From NCBI GenBank assembly GCA_002077065.1, contig NAJO01000020.1:248001-312000 (forward strand): 64,000 nt of DNA, written 5' to 3'. Every line of letters begins with the position of its first letter. The first letter of the stretch is position 1. The DNA is from Cryoendolithus antarcticus. Lineage: Eukaryota > Ascomycota > Dothideomycetes > Cladosporiales > Cladosporiaceae. Below the pieces are notes generated by a model that was not told the origin of the DNA, made no database searches, and saw only the letters and a program-made list of their open reading frames with translations. The position numbers and the translations under genes were made by a program. Below, piece after piece: positions 41,141-52,184 of the stretch.

Positions 41141-44100
41141 TTATCCATACACATCCAGCTCCTCCAGCAATTTCTGCAACGGCTCTCGCACCTCCGCAGC
41201 GCCATACCATTCACCACCCGACACCCTCAACGCCTTTACCAGCAGTGGATACAGGTACGGCAGATGTGCCTTGCCTCCCGAAGTCTTCGATTGCTGGATG
41301 GCCTCAGGATGCAATTCCAGCTTTCCAATCTGCTCAAAGCAGAATAGCAGCTCCTCCAGCTCCGACAGCGGCTGCGGCCAGCTTCCTCGCAGCGGCTGGT
41401 CCGCGATGTAGGCTCGAATGGATATGGCGAGACGGAGGATCAGCCATGGTGCTGTGGCTTGAGCCAGCTTCTCGTGGTTCGCAGAGGCGGAGTCGGAAGG
41501 AGAGCTGAGCCTAATGAGCTGATTGAAGCAGACATAGCTCATGCGCTCTCGTAGTGCGTATGGGACTTCATCCGCCCTACCACGCCTGATGTTTGCAATG
41601 CCGCTTAGAGGCGACTCACCAGGCGCAGGGAGCTCGCCGCGCTCTGTTGCGTGGATAATGGAAGCGTCGAAAAGAGACTTGGCGTACTGTTCGCGGAAGG
41701 TATCTGGTAGCTTCGGATTGCTGAGCTTAGGTGTCAGGACTTGCTGCAGGGCATTGAACGTGGCGATATCGGCTTCCTCGTCGTCGTATATCCGGTCCCG
41801 GTCGTCGAATTGCGCAAGGGCGTTTGCGCCAACGACGCCGTCTATTATGCGCAAGTATTGTTGCCACAATGCTGTCGTATCTCCGGTGTTTGTCCCTGGC
41901 GCGTCCGCGTATTTGATCATCGGCTCTGCAAGTACGAGAGCAGAACTGCTTGCTGTTTGCCACAGCATGAGGTCCTTGTATTGTAGAGTGAAAGCGTACT
42001 TTGCGACGATGATATCCGCGAGAGCTGTAATGGCAGTGATGCAAGCGTCCGGATGTGTACTCGTTGTGGTCTGCAAGTCATCGACGATCATCTGCTGCAG
42101 CCATGGGATAACCTCGCCAGTAAGTGCAAGGAAGGAGGGCTTTCTGGCCTGCTGATCTGATGCCATGCTGCGGTGATGGAGCAGCAGAAGATCTGAGCAG
42201 ATACGTAATATGTCCGGCCGTACTTCAGAACGCATGGAAAGGAGCTCTCGGAGAGCATCTATCACTTTGCCTTGTAGCGGGCTCATCGCGTGCGTGTCAG
42301 CCTTGTAGTATGATGCGTGCGAGCTTTCGAGGCACAAATATAGCTTTCCCATGATCGCCTTACATTGCTCGATAGTGAGAGCCTTGCCAAGGAGACGAGA
42401 GAGCTGTGCGGCTAGGTCTGCATATGCTACGAAGGCAGGCTGCTGATCTTGGTGCCGCGTATCGAGCAGAGCAGACTCGGTCGTGCGGTCAGCCCATATT
42501 GCGAATGCAGCTTCGAGCACAGGGTCCCACGCATTATTGCCTGGCTGTATACTTGAGAGTAGCATTGAGAGATTCTGGTCAATGACTTTGTGAACAGCAT
42601 AGGTTCCGCGCTTGAGAGCAACATCGAGGAGATGTGCGATCTCGCGCCAAACGGCAGCCAGATCTGGGATTCGTTGAACAGTCTGTACATTCTGCGACAT
42701 GAGAGTGAACGTATTGTTAACGATGGCGCCGAAGATCTCGACGTCAGCTTTGTCCGAGTCGACGGTCGTCTTGCTGCCATGAGGTACAATCCCGTCTGCT
42801 AGCATGGCAACGAAGATCTCCTGTAGCACCACGGCGAAGGCTCTGGGACTCAGTTCGGACGTGCACCGCTGACAAATGCTGGACAGTGTCTGCAGTGCTG
42901 CTTTGCGTACTTCAAGCTGACCTCGGTGCACGACCTCGCGCAATCTCAAGAGGAGCAGAAACCACTGTGCTGACCGCGAATCTCGCAGTATAGCTTGCGT
43001 GCGCAGCTCGATTGGATCTACGACGCCGGAAGGCGTACCAAACCGCTCCAAATCATCTGACAGACTGCCTACACGCAGTATGTCCGACAGCGGCCACACG
43101 TTGCTGAGCGTTGCAAGGCTGAGGTTCAGGTCACCGGGTTGAAGCATGAAGCGGTACAGTAGCTCTACAACTGACGACCCGCATGCTAAGGGAAGCGTCC
43201 CCAGCAGATCCGAGCACACACAGCGTAAGACGTCGAATGCAGGCTGCCCAAGACGAGCTGATACAAGTTCTGTTGAAACCAGATCCCACGGTGTAAGTGC
43301 ATTGTCTCCGTCCTGGGTATGAGCAGGAGCGATATCGTTCTCGAAGGTCGTCCTAATCACTCCCAGCACTTGCTCCCAGCCTGCAGTCAATGTTTCTCCA
43401 CTGCGATCGACTACATCCTTCAGCGTAGCCAGGACATGAAGATGCACATCAACGTCCGTATTCGTGAGCTCGCCATTTTCGATATAGATGCCTTCAGCGA
43501 TCTGTAGGAGGACCGTAAGGCTCCGTCGCTGTATCACACCGCGGGCTTCTGCTTCATCGGACGCCACCTCTGCAATACATTCGCTGATCAGTCTACACAA
43601 TACGTCTACGGCAGCTCTCCGCGCACTCGAAGGACTGTCGTTCGTCACAACTACGCCGCAGAGCACATCGATCAGTTGCATCCAGCCAGTCTCTTCTACA
43701 GAGCCACTGATGAATCGAGGTATGTTCAGCGCAGCAAGAGTGCCAAGCTTCGGGATCACGAATTGATAGTCACGCAGTTGCATCTCTGCCACCGCGCTCA
43801 ACCCAGGAAGGCCGGAGAACGTTCGACGAGGCAGCGAGGGCGATATCGGTGTCTCGGGCGGCGAAGATGGCTCCAGGTAAGGCGAGGCGATGGGACTCGA
43901 CTTTCGGCCCTCTAGCAAGCGACAAAAGATTATCATGACGCCCAGGAACGCTTCGTTAGGATAATCTGCTGTACTTTCGAGCAGTCGCGAAGCGGCGCTT
44001 TCGACTGCGGCCACCTCAGCGCTGAATATCTGTACCGCAGTCGCAGACTCTGTGCTGTTATTCGACTGCCCGGTCCGGCTTAACTGCTCAGGACTAGTGA

Positions 44101-46174
44101 CGCTCAGAACAATGTCAGCCTGCTTGAGCACGTCGACAACCACGACGAACGTAGATCCGAGGGTCGGTCCGAGCGCAATCGCAAGGTTCAGTAACGCGCG
44201 CAGGCATAGTAAGTTTCGAGTCGTCAGTGTCGGACGTGTCGGATTCGTCGACGATCTCCTCTCGCGATCGCCCGAGATGGAGCTGGTGCCACTGATAAGG
44301 CTATCGACACTCAACAAGCTCTTCGGATTCGAGAAGACCCGTGGTGACTCGACAGTGGGTGAGCGTATACTTGCAGATGTAGCCGAATTGAGAACCTGTG
44401 GAGGGACAGCAGCCTTGCCCAGGGTAGTGATCAAAGCATCACGCGATGTCGTCAAGCGAAGCAGCCCAGCGACCTGTGCGAATCTCTGATAAGCTTTGAT
44501 GAGGTTCCGATAGTAGTGATCGTCAAGTGCGGCATTGAGGAACGTGGAGCATGTTGCGAGGAACGCTGGCCAGGCATGATCTATAAGATGGGCCAGAGCT
44601 CTGGCCGTTTGACTTACGTCCACTTCCGAGCTGAGGGGATTCCGTGGGACAGTCCGCTTGCGGTATGATTGCGATCTTCCCAGTCGCTTTGATGGTCGAG
44701 TGCCATTCGCTGAAACCGCGCCAGCAGCAGTAACATTGTCACGATCGTGGTGAGCCGTAAGTGGCAGGATTGTCCTCGCCAGCGTATCTGAGAGGCTGTT
44801 GACGCACTCTAGGAGCAGGCTGTAGACATAGCTTTCCGGTAGTACCGGACCTTCGGTCTTGTCAAGCTGATCCATGCACGGTGAGCGTGGTATGCTCCAA
44901 TTGATGCCAATGCCAGTCGGTGCTGTCTCGACTACTCCCAGTGCAGAGCTTATAAGCCCGACAACACCGCCTGCAGCTTCCATTGCCGCCTGTTGCGAAC
45001 CGCTGTCACTGCTTGCCGTTGGATCACTCGGTATTGTCGACTGGGAGCCAAGTCCGATCACTGCGGGCTTCTCTGTTGACATCCGTACGAATAAGTTCAA
45101 GATATCCTGTGCTATAGTCTTGCCGTTCGTGGCGAAGTCGAACTTAATATACGCAGTCACGAGCAGCTCTGCATCTGCGAAAAAGTTTGACAGTATCTCC
45201 ATGTACAGACATCGTCTCCACGGCTCTGCACCGTCTGTGTCAAGCTCATGTGTGATCAGTCCAAGCATGATCTCACACTCCCCGGAGAACATGGAGAAGT
45301 GCCGTCGAAGTATCATGTCCAGCAGTCGCACGCACCGCACGGTAGGCGCGAAGCTTTGCCTCTCAGACAGCACCTGTACGGCGAACGGCAATACATTCGA
45401 TCGGACCACGCTGCCTAGCTGGACATGCTTTTCGATCAGCCCCGGGTTGGCTCTGATGAGACTCGCGATCAAGTCCAAGATCGCTCCGCGACTGAGTGCG
45501 GTGAAGTTCACAAACTTCGTCGGGCGATCGTCCGCAGCCAAAGCAAGATCGCGGAGGATCCGGTAAGCATCAAGAGCCACTGGTCTTACAGCGACAGGAC
45601 CATCTTCACTCGGCACTTCTGTAGTGGGTGATTCAGCATCGTTAGTCGCGTCCTCTTCGTTCACTTTCTCGAATACCGAAGCCAGTAGTTGCTGCAGTGT
45701 GGCGGCTGCGACGCCACTGACTGTACGAACCTTGGTGGCTTGAAGCGACGCGCATACTTGCAGCGTGCTCCCTAGTAGATCGCCGTACAGATCGTCGGCG
45801 TAGTTCTGCACCAATGAAGGAAGTGCTTGGAGAATCTTGAACTGCACCTCCAATCCTAGGTCAGCACAGGAGTCCAGTGCTTGCACTGCATCCTGCAGCC
45901 TACCCTTTGGCAAGCCACGGGCTATGATCAGTTTCTGTAGACATGTGACGCCGCTGACTGCGTACTTTGTCGAGTGTGTGCTACATGCTAGAAGGAAAGG
46001 CTCAATGAAGCTGGGTTTCCGGCTTAGGTCTGCAGCAAGCTGCTTTTCGGATGTGATCGAGAGGGCTTTGAGATCCTGGAGTGACTTCTCCGCGGTAGTA
46101 CGGATGTCATTGTTCTTCCGCTTTGACTCGGAGATTAGGTGTGAGAGTTCGCTGGTCAGGAAAGTTGCTGTCAT
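41141..46174 (-). CDS. mon2: Mon2-like Golgi/endosome trafficking protein
   Basis: A single-exon ORF of 1677 residues, by far the longest here. The N-terminus LTSELSHLISESKRKNNDIR and the HEAT-like helical repeats that follow (LEVQFKILQALPSLVQNYAD and RCLYMEILSNFF) match the DCB and HUS regions of Mon2, which resemble the large Arf-GEFs but lack a Sec7 domain. I see no Sec7 signature, consistent with Mon2. The C-terminal half continues with armadillo-like repeats. Family knowledge: Mon2 scaffolds Arl1-, Dop1- and Neo1-linked traffic between endosomes and the trans-Golgi. It is divergent from sem1 and converges on rpp40. The gene is intronless over 5 kb. Confidence 0.9.
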   Translation of the reverse strand: MTATFLTSELSHLISESKRKNNDIRTTAEKSLQDLKALSITSEKQLAADLSRKPSFIEPFLLACSTHSTKYAVSGVTCLQKLIIARGLPKGRLQDAVQALDSCADLGLEVQFKILQALPSLVQNYADDLYGDLLGSTLQVCASLQATKVRTVSGVAAATLQQLLASVFEKVNEEDATNDAESPTTEVPSEDGPVAVRPVALDAYRILRDLALAADDRPTKFVNFTALSRGAILDLIASLIRANPGLIEKHVQLGSVVRSNVLPFAVQVLSERQSFAPTVRCVRLLDMILRRHFSMFSGECEIMLGLITHELDTDGAEPWRRCLYMEILSNFFADAELLVTAYIKFDFATNGKTIAQDILNLFVRMSTEKPAVIGLGSQSTIPSDPTASSDSGSQQAAMEAAGGVVGLISSALGVVETAPTGIGINWSIPRSPCMDQLDKTEGPVLPESYVYSLLLECVNSLSDTLARTILPLTAHHDRDNVTAAGAVSANGTRPSKRLGRSQSYRKRTVPRNPLSSEVDVSQTARALAHLIDHAWPAFLATCSTFLNAALDDHYYRNLIKAYQRFAQVAGLLRLTTSRDALITTLGKAAVPPQVLNSATSASIRSPTVESPRVFSNPKSLLSVDSLISGTSSISGDRERRSSTNPTRPTLTTRNLLCLRALLNLAIALGPTLGSTFVVVVDVLKQADIVLSVTSPEQLSRTGQSNNSTESATAVQIFSAEVAAVESAASRLLESTADYPNEAFLGVMIIFCRLLEGRKSSPIASPYLEPSSPPETPISPSLPRRTFSGLPGLSAVAEMQLRDYQFVIPKLGTLAALNIPRFISGSVEETGWMQLIDVLCGVVVTNDSPSSARRAAVDVLCRLISECIAEVASDEAEARGVIQRRSLTVLLQIAEGIYIENGELTNTDVDVHLHVLATLKDVVDRSGETLTAGWEQVLGVIRTTFENDIAPAHTQDGDNALTPWDLVSTELVSARLGQPAFDVLRCVCSDLLGTLPLACGSSVVELLYRFMLQPGDLNLSLATLSNVWPLSDILRVGSLSDDLERFGTPSGVVDPIELRTQAILRDSRSAQWFLLLLRLREVVHRGQLEVRKAALQTLSSICQRCTSELSPRAFAVVLQEIFVAMLADGIVPHGSKTTVDSDKADVEIFGAIVNNTFTLMSQNVQTVQRIPDLAAVWREIAHLLDVALKRGTYAVHKVIDQNLSMLLSSIQPGNNAWDPVLEAAFAIWADRTTESALLDTRHQDQQPAFVAYADLAAQLSRLLGKALTIEQCKAIMGKLYLCLESSHASYYKADTHAMSPLQGKVIDALRELLSMRSEVRPDILRICSDLLLLHHRSMASDQQARKPSFLALTGEVIPWLQQMIVDDLQTTTSTHPDACITAITALADIIVAKYAFTLQYKDLMLWQTASSSALVLAEPMIKYADAPGTNTGDTTALWQQYLRIIDGVVGANALAQFDDRDRIYDDEEADIATFNALQQVLTPKLSNPKLPDTFREQYAKSLFDASIIHATERGELPAPGESPLSGIANIRRGRADEVPYALRERMSYVCFNQLIRLSSPSDSASANHEKLAQATAPWLILRLAISIRAYIADQPLRGSWPQPLSELEELLFCFEQIGKLELHPEAIQQSKTSGGKAHLPYLYPLLVKALRVSGGEWYGAAEVREPLQKLLEELDVYG

Positions 46175-46525
46175 TGCTCATGGTGGTTTATGTAGTCCAG
46201 AGAGCGCCAAGTGAGATGCAACACTCGACCATGTGTGCGGTCCAGAACAGGAGGGACTAGTCGCCTGAGGGTCACTGATATCTACGCGCCCCAAATCAGT
46301 ATGATTCGACATCGTATCGAGCATGCATCGTGATCTATGGGGACCTACAAGCAAGGTGTCGTCGTGAATGCATGTATGTCTTGGCTGATGCATGCTTAGT
46401 AAGATCAAGGTGACTTCACAGGTTACGAGCACTTTCACTGCCTGGCAAACAATACACACAACCCTAACGAGAACATCAATCAAAGGCAAACAAGTCGACG
46501 CAACCCGTAATCGCCTGATATAACG
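46175..46525. promoter_or_regulatory. Bidirectional promoter between mon2 and sem1
   Basis: There are 351 nt between two divergent start codons. Both promoters must lie here. No specific binding site or gene is recognised. Confidence 0.4.
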
Positions 46526-46842
46526 ATGTCCGGCTCTACCGCAAACCCAACGAAGCCCGCGACGAACGACAGCAAAGACACATCTCAACCAGCCCAACCG
46601 CAAAAGCCAGCTCAGCTGGAAGAGGACGATGAGTTTGAAGACTTTCCCGTAGAAGGTAGCCGAGGCATCGTTACCTCACATTGTCGACTTGACACTGACA
46701 GCCAGCAGACTGGGCAAAGGAGGAAGAAGTTGGCGCACAAGCAGCAAGCACACATCTCTGGGAAGAGAGCTGGGACGACGATGACACCAGCGACGACTTC
46801 TCCGTGCAATTGAAGGCTGAGCTGGAGAAGGCCAAGAAATGA
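46526..46842 (+). CDS. sem1: Sem1/Dss1 proteasome and mRNA-export subunit
   Basis: Exons 46526-46655 and 46709-46842 with a 53-nt intron give 87 residues, the family length. The first exon ends EEDDEFEDFPVE and the second begins DWAKEEEVGA, rebuilding the acidic Trp-containing signature. LWEESWDDDDTSDDFS and the short C-terminal helix LKAELEKAKK complete it. Family knowledge: Sem1 is a disordered acidic peptide shared by the 26S proteasome lid, the TREX-2 mRNA export complex and other complexes. The intron splits the conserved core, so the gene is easily missed in automated annotation. Confidence 0.95.
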
Positions 46843-46996
46843 AGCGGACTGATTGATGAATACGGGCGAGATGTGGACCAGGGCTTTACATCAGCGATGG
46901 CATTGGGGCAGACATATGGAGTGAGATGAGAGGCTCTCAAGCAAAGGAAGATGTGTGGCCGTCATCATGAGACTAGCATACGCATGCTGCATATGC

Positions 46997-48646
46997 TCAG
47001 CCGCTGGCTACGACGTCAGGCAGATCAGAAACAATGATCCTCTGCTCCGACCGAAGATCTACGATATGCACGACTCCCAACTGCAGGCTTCCTGCACGCA
47101 CGGCGCGATACTGCAGCTCAACCTCGCAGCATGCGCCAGGCGCCAAGGTCTCTGTATGGACGTCCGGTGTCACGACCAAGACGTACGCGTCAGATGCTGA
47201 AGGTCGGGGTGTGGCGACAGTAGACATAGTTGCTGCATCGCTGCCCGCTTTACTTGAGCCACGAGCAGGAAATTGTGCATTGCCCTGTGCCGAATTGATC
47301 GCCTGCGTAGCCCGTAAGGCAAATTTGCGGGCTCTGTCACTCTTATTGACGCATTGCACATGGACGACGAAGTCGGCCTTCAGTTTGACCTCTGACGGGC
47401 CTGTGAAGTTGAAGATGACCTCGGTTTTGGCTTCTATGTCCATGCCTGGCCGACCGACTCTATTGCCCGAGCTTGTCACTGGGTTCGACGATACTGTGGT
47501 CTTCGTCCAGTGGTAAACCTTGTCCGCAGTGGCAGCGGGTACCTTCAGGTCAGCCATGCGATTGATGGTGAGCTGGACACTTGTGCCATCCTCCGTGTTC
47601 ACGATCGCACCTAGCTCCAACAATGATGGCTTGTTCTCGTTCGACCCGGTAGTCATGCTCGTGTGCAACACGCCAAACAGTAGGACGACCTCATCGCCAG
47701 CATTTATCTGCTGCGGCCAATCAACACTGTTGAGTAGACTCACGTCGTAGCCGGGTATGGTCATCGAAACGTCGTGTATTCGTACATCGCCGCTGATGAG
47801 CTTAGTTGCCTCGACATGCACGCTGATGATGCCACCCTGAGGGACAGGGGAGTACTCAAAGCGTGTACACAGAGCGGATGAAATTGGGAATGCTCGTTTC
47901 GTCGCACCTCTCAGCGGCCGCATCAGAGGCTCGAGTCGTGGTGCGGCAGGCGAGACCTTCGTGACTCTCGTCTCCGAAAGGTAGATCTCACGACCAGCAT
48001 CTCCATACGAAGCATCGAAACGCAGAGGCTCAAGTACATTGGCTGGCAGTGGCTGGGAACTAGGTAGATAGTCCTTTTCGGCTTTACTCGTCTCCGCTAG
48101 AGCGTCGGCGAGTGGACTCAGGTTTGCCGTGACGTAAACGGCAGGTCGTCGGACCTTCGATCTCGGCTGTGCTAGGTGTAGAGTCTGCTTCCATACAGCG
48201 TAGGTGCTGTCGCCTACTGTGAGTACTTGAACGTCAGAGCCGTCTGCTTTCTGTCTGGTCGATGCAACATCGTGCTTGGCTGATGATATGGCGGGATTGC
48301 TCGCAGCCGAAGGGTCTGCGGTCGTAGCATGCGCGGCGATCGTCAATTCGAGGAACGGTAGCAATGCCTCTAGTATCGACTGAGGCAAGGCTGTCTTCAG
48401 CACGATTTGCAAATTCGATTTCTCGTCTGGCAGGTGAGCACATTAGCGCGTTGTTGTACTCCACGGATGACTTGACGAACCGAAGTAGAGCTGCTTCCGA
48501 GCGACCGCCCTTTGCAGCTCTTCTGGCGAGCCATTACGCAGGACTGTGGCTGCATCGAATGTATCGTCTTTCGGTACTAGCACTTCCAGATATGCCTTCT
48601 TGCTGAGAGCAGCGAAGTCTGCTCTGACATCTATGGCTTTGCTCAT
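46997..48646 (-). CDS. trs65: TRAPPII subunit Trs65-like
   Basis: Exons 48646-48481 and 48426-46997 give 531 residues; the splice joins ARKQLYF to DEKSNLQIVL. The N-terminal block (KKAYLEVLVPKDDTF and LPQSILEALLPFLEL) and the downstream beta-rich region (LNSVDWPQQINAGDEVVLLF and SSALCTRFEYSPVPQGGII) resemble fungal Trs65. The C-terminal part is a set of Ig-like strands ending in LGVVHIVDLRSEQRIIVSD. Family knowledge: Trs65 is a fungal-specific TRAPPII component that supports Rab GTPase activation at the late Golgi. The family diverges quickly, so identity rests on layout. Neighbouring mon2 acts in the same trafficking zone. Confidence 0.72.
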
Positions 48647-49151
48647 ATCTCCATTTCAGTTGCTGAACTTCCCCTCGCCGATCGATTTCAAGAAGGAAAC
48701 AAGTGGTCGATCTCGACTCTGGGGATTATATCTGCAGCCGGGTCGATGACTCAACGCGGACACTCAACCTCCCCTCTACTCGTGCGTACCTGTGCAACTT
48801 TGGCTTGTGGTCGACGCAGGTACAATGGCAATGCATATCACGCTAACCGTTCTTGGACCGGTAGTCTTGACCCCGGCTTCGTTTTGGCAAGCTGCTCTCC
48901 ACCTCACTTCTCCTCTTCGACTCACAGCCAGATCAACATGTCGAGAGCATTGCACCAATCAATCTTGTAGCATCGAGCCAATTTGTCCGTCTTGATGACG
49001 CCTGCCTTGAATCATCAGATCGGTAGTCCTGCATCTGAGATGTAATAGTACTTAGCGGTTGTATCTTTTCCTCAGCGTAAGATAGATCTCAACCTCACAT
49101 CTTATATTTCTCCTCTCCGTAATATTTCAACGTCCCTAGCTCCTTCACATC
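48647..49151. promoter_or_regulatory. Upstream region between trs65 and mannanase genes
   Basis: There are 505 nt between divergent starts. A TATA-like TCTTATATTTCT near 49100 and a CT-rich leader precede the mannanase ATG at 49152, typical of an inducible secreted enzyme gene. No other gene seen. Confidence 0.45.
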
Positions 49152-50602
49152 ATGAAGTGCGCTCTTCTCGCAGTGCTGCTGACTGGAGTCGCGGCCTCAC
49201 CATCTGGCGACGCATTCGCCTCAGTAGTGACTGCACTGCGAAAGCTACTACCGAATAGATTCGGCTCATCAAACAACTATCGCCCAATCACGAAACAGAT
49301 CTTGCAGTCCTACGTCGAGCCCATCAACGTCAGTCACCGGACCTCACCCTGCATACGTAACACGCCGGGCTAACATAACAGTAGGAGCAAATTCTCCGCA
49401 ACAGCTACGTCGTCCGTAAGGGCTCGGAGCTTCAGCTCGGTGGCAAGCGCTGGACCTCCTCTGGTGCGAACGTCTACTGGCTTGGCCTGGACGAGAACGT
49501 CATCTCTCCCGCTGGCCAGCCATTCTACGCTCCCACCAACGCGTCCTATCCTACACATGGCCGCATCACCGAAATCATGAACACTCTCGTCACGATGGGC
49601 GCTCATACCATTCGATCGCAGACCTTGGGAGTCTCAACCGGTAACCCGCTCTCACTGGAGCCAGACCTGAACCTCTTCAACGAAGCAGCATTCGACACTA
49701 TAGACTGGACAGTCTTCCAGGCGCGTCAACACGGCATCCGCATCTTCGCTCCCCTGGTCGACAACTACGACTACTACCACGGCGGCAAGTTCAACTTCCT
49801 CCGCTGGCGCGGCATCAATATCAGTAGCACTACATCCGCCCCGCAAGACCCATTGGTACAGCAATTCTACGAAAACCGCACGATCATCAACGACTTCAAA
49901 ACATACATCCACCACCTCCTCACGCACGTAAACCCCTACACTGGCCTCTCCTACGCCGAAGATCCCACGATAATAGCCTACGAAACAGGCAACGAGCTCG
50001 GCGGGCCGGTATTCGGCGACAAAGACGTCCCAGTAGCGTGGACGCAAGAAATCTGCGATTACGTCAAGAAACTCGGCCCGAAGAAGCTGTGCATAGACGG
50101 CACCTACGGCGTCAACGCGACCCATCTCGATATCCCGAGTGTGGACATCTACGACGACCACTTCTACCCACTCAACATCACGAAGTTACAAGAAGGCATA
50201 GATCTCGTTGGCTCTGTCGACAAAGTCTACTTTGCAGGCGAGTACGACTGGACGGGCCGTATCACTTCCGCGCCTACGCTGCAGGCATTCTACGATGTGA
50301 TCGAAGCGCGGCGTAGTCTCGCGAAGCCGGTGGTGGCTGGTGATCTGTTCTGGTCGCTTTTCATGCATAACGTGCCCGACTGTCAGCACTTCGTCAATCA
50401 TACCGATACATTCACTCTGCAGTACGGCAATCCACTCAACACTGCGCTGAACGACACGCAGATTTCGACTATCAGGCAGCATTTCTTCAAGATGCAAGGG
50501 CTGAATGTATCGAGCTACTTGCCGGCCGTGGCGTGTCCCGGGAGACTGGCGGATTTGACGTACTCACCGGGGGTCTTGGACTTCGATGCGAACGCGTATT
50601 GA
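49152..50602 (+). CDS. Secreted GH5 beta-mannanase-like glycoside hydrolase
   Basis: Exons 49152-49328 and 49385-50602 (donor GTCAGT) give 464 residues. The start opens a signal peptide (MKCALLAVLLTGVAAS). A 45-residue stretch with no obvious domain precedes the catalytic (beta/alpha)8 domain, which starts with SYVVRKGSELQLGGKRW. Catalytic glutamates are predicted at about residue 263 (YETGNELGG) and about 345 (YFAGEYDWTG), the acid/base and nucleophile of clan GH-A enzymes. NVYWLGLDEN and GAHTIRSQTLG match fungal GH5 mannanases. Family knowledge: endo-1,4-beta-mannosidases cut mannan and glucomannan of plant or algal walls. Substrate not proved; a related exo-glucanase is the alternative. 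Several N-glycosylation sites (NIT, NHT, NDT). Confidence 0.85.
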
Positions 50603-50807
50603 ATGTCGAGCATTGATCAGCTAGATACGAGCAGGTCCGAGGGCGAGAGCTGCAGATCCTAGGTATTCCAGTGTAGCAATGTCTACTTACAAAGTCCGGG
50701 GACCACAGGACCCACAGGACTGCCATTTCCAATGCCATTTCAATGCCCGTATGCACCTCGAACGCCACGCAGAGCCGAACAATCAGTCGTAAGTCATTAC
50801 ACAGTGA

Positions 50808-51790
50808 TTACGACCTGAAGTTCGCGCCCCTCTTCTCGGCTGCAGGTTTCGGATTTGGCTTCACGCTCATCACCCGCTTACCGCCCATGGCTTGCACTGT
50901 CTCCGCTAGCTTGCCAGTCTCGTGTAGTTCCTGTATGTCGTCTCCGCCGCCGATCGATTTGCCGTTGATGAGTACGTTGGGAACCGTCCTGCGGCCTGTC
51001 GATTTGAGCAAAGCGGCTTGCAGGCCTGGGCCGAGCTCGTGTTGGTCTAGCTCAACGACGTAGGGAGGTGGTGTGATGGTGTATAGATCCAGGAGGATGT
51101 GCTGCGTCACTGTCAGTCCAGAGTCCACCAAATTCACCCAATTGCAGCATGACTTACCTTCGCCTTCATACTGAACGGACAATAACTCTTCGAAAACACA
51201 ATCACCGGCCCCTTCTTCAGAATAGCATTCATCTCCTCCTCCACCTTCGCCGCCTCCTCAGCCGCCTCATCATCAGCGCCTTTCGCAACTTCACTTTCTC
51301 TCGGCCCCGTATTGCCCACCTTCGCCACGCCATCCAAGCCCTCATCCCCCTTCTCATTAATCACCACCCGTCCATCCGTAGGCACCATCTTCCGTCCCGC
51401 AACGCCCTTTCCTCCGCTCCCCTCCGCGACCTTCTTTCCTCCCTGCGCGCTCTGCTCCGCCTCCTGCACGCCGATAGGTTTCTGCCCTTCCTTCTCCTCT
51501 ACGCTGGGCGCCTTACTCTCCATCGCGCCCTCGTGCTCCTTCTGCACTCTGGCTACGCGATCAGCGCGCGCTTTCTCATCTGCTAGCACGGCGTCATGCG
51601 ACGCGGCGGATTGTCGATTGTGCATTGCTTCGACTGTGCGCGTGTAGAAGGCAGAGTTCTGGGTGTTCTTGGCGCCGGTTGTGACGTAGACTATGACCAG
51701 GAGGGTGAGGAGGGCGATGAGACCTGTGGCTTTGAGGCGACGGTTGGAGGGCATGGCTGCGGTGGTGCGGGCGCGGAGGTCGGTGGGCAT
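50808..51790 (-). CDS. Membrane-anchored glutaredoxin (Grx6/Grx7-type)
   Basis: Exons 51790-51158 and 51101-50808 give 308 residues. A short basic N-terminus precedes a signal anchor (ATGLIALLTLLVIVYVTT, near residues 21-38), then a long Lys/Glu/Ala-rich, Gly-rich linker of about 150 residues. The thioredoxin-fold domain starts at about residue 190 with GPVIVFSKSYCPFSMKAK; the active site is CPFS, so a single catalytic Cys. RRTVPNVLINGKSIGGGDDI is the glutathione and cis-Pro region. Family knowledge: Grx6 and Grx7 of yeast are early-secretory monothiol glutaredoxins controlling redox state of the Golgi and ER. The call on location is inferred from the anchor. Confidence 0.88.
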
Positions 51791-52184
51791 GGAGGTGTGT
51801 GATTGAAGTGTGGGGATGTGGCGGCTATCGGGTGGGCGGTAACATGATGAGTAGCGCTGTGGTCGTTAATGGGTGTGTTGATCGTTCTGTCGACTCTGGA
51901 CGCTGTTCTGAGGTGTAGCTATGATTCAGGAAAGAGCTTGAAGATCTGCACCTGCCCCTGACGAGTAGATCTGCAGGTTATGAAGCATCACATGCGCAGT
52001 TGCTGTCACTGGCGCTGCTCTACAAGGTCCACCCCCGCATTTGCGCGCCTCTTTGTGGGGGCCGCTCTTACCCTTTCGGGCATAAGGTTGCGGAGATTTT
52101 CGTTGGCAGCTGGGGTAGTGCTCAAGCGCATATAGCCAGGCCCGGTCTATTTATCTACGAATCCCTTCGCGTCCCTTCCGGAGC
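51791..52184. promoter_or_regulatory. Upstream region of the glutaredoxin gene
   Basis: There are 394 nt between the glutaredoxin start codon and the iml2 stop codon, both on the minus strand. No gene or repeat seen. Confidence 0.35.
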
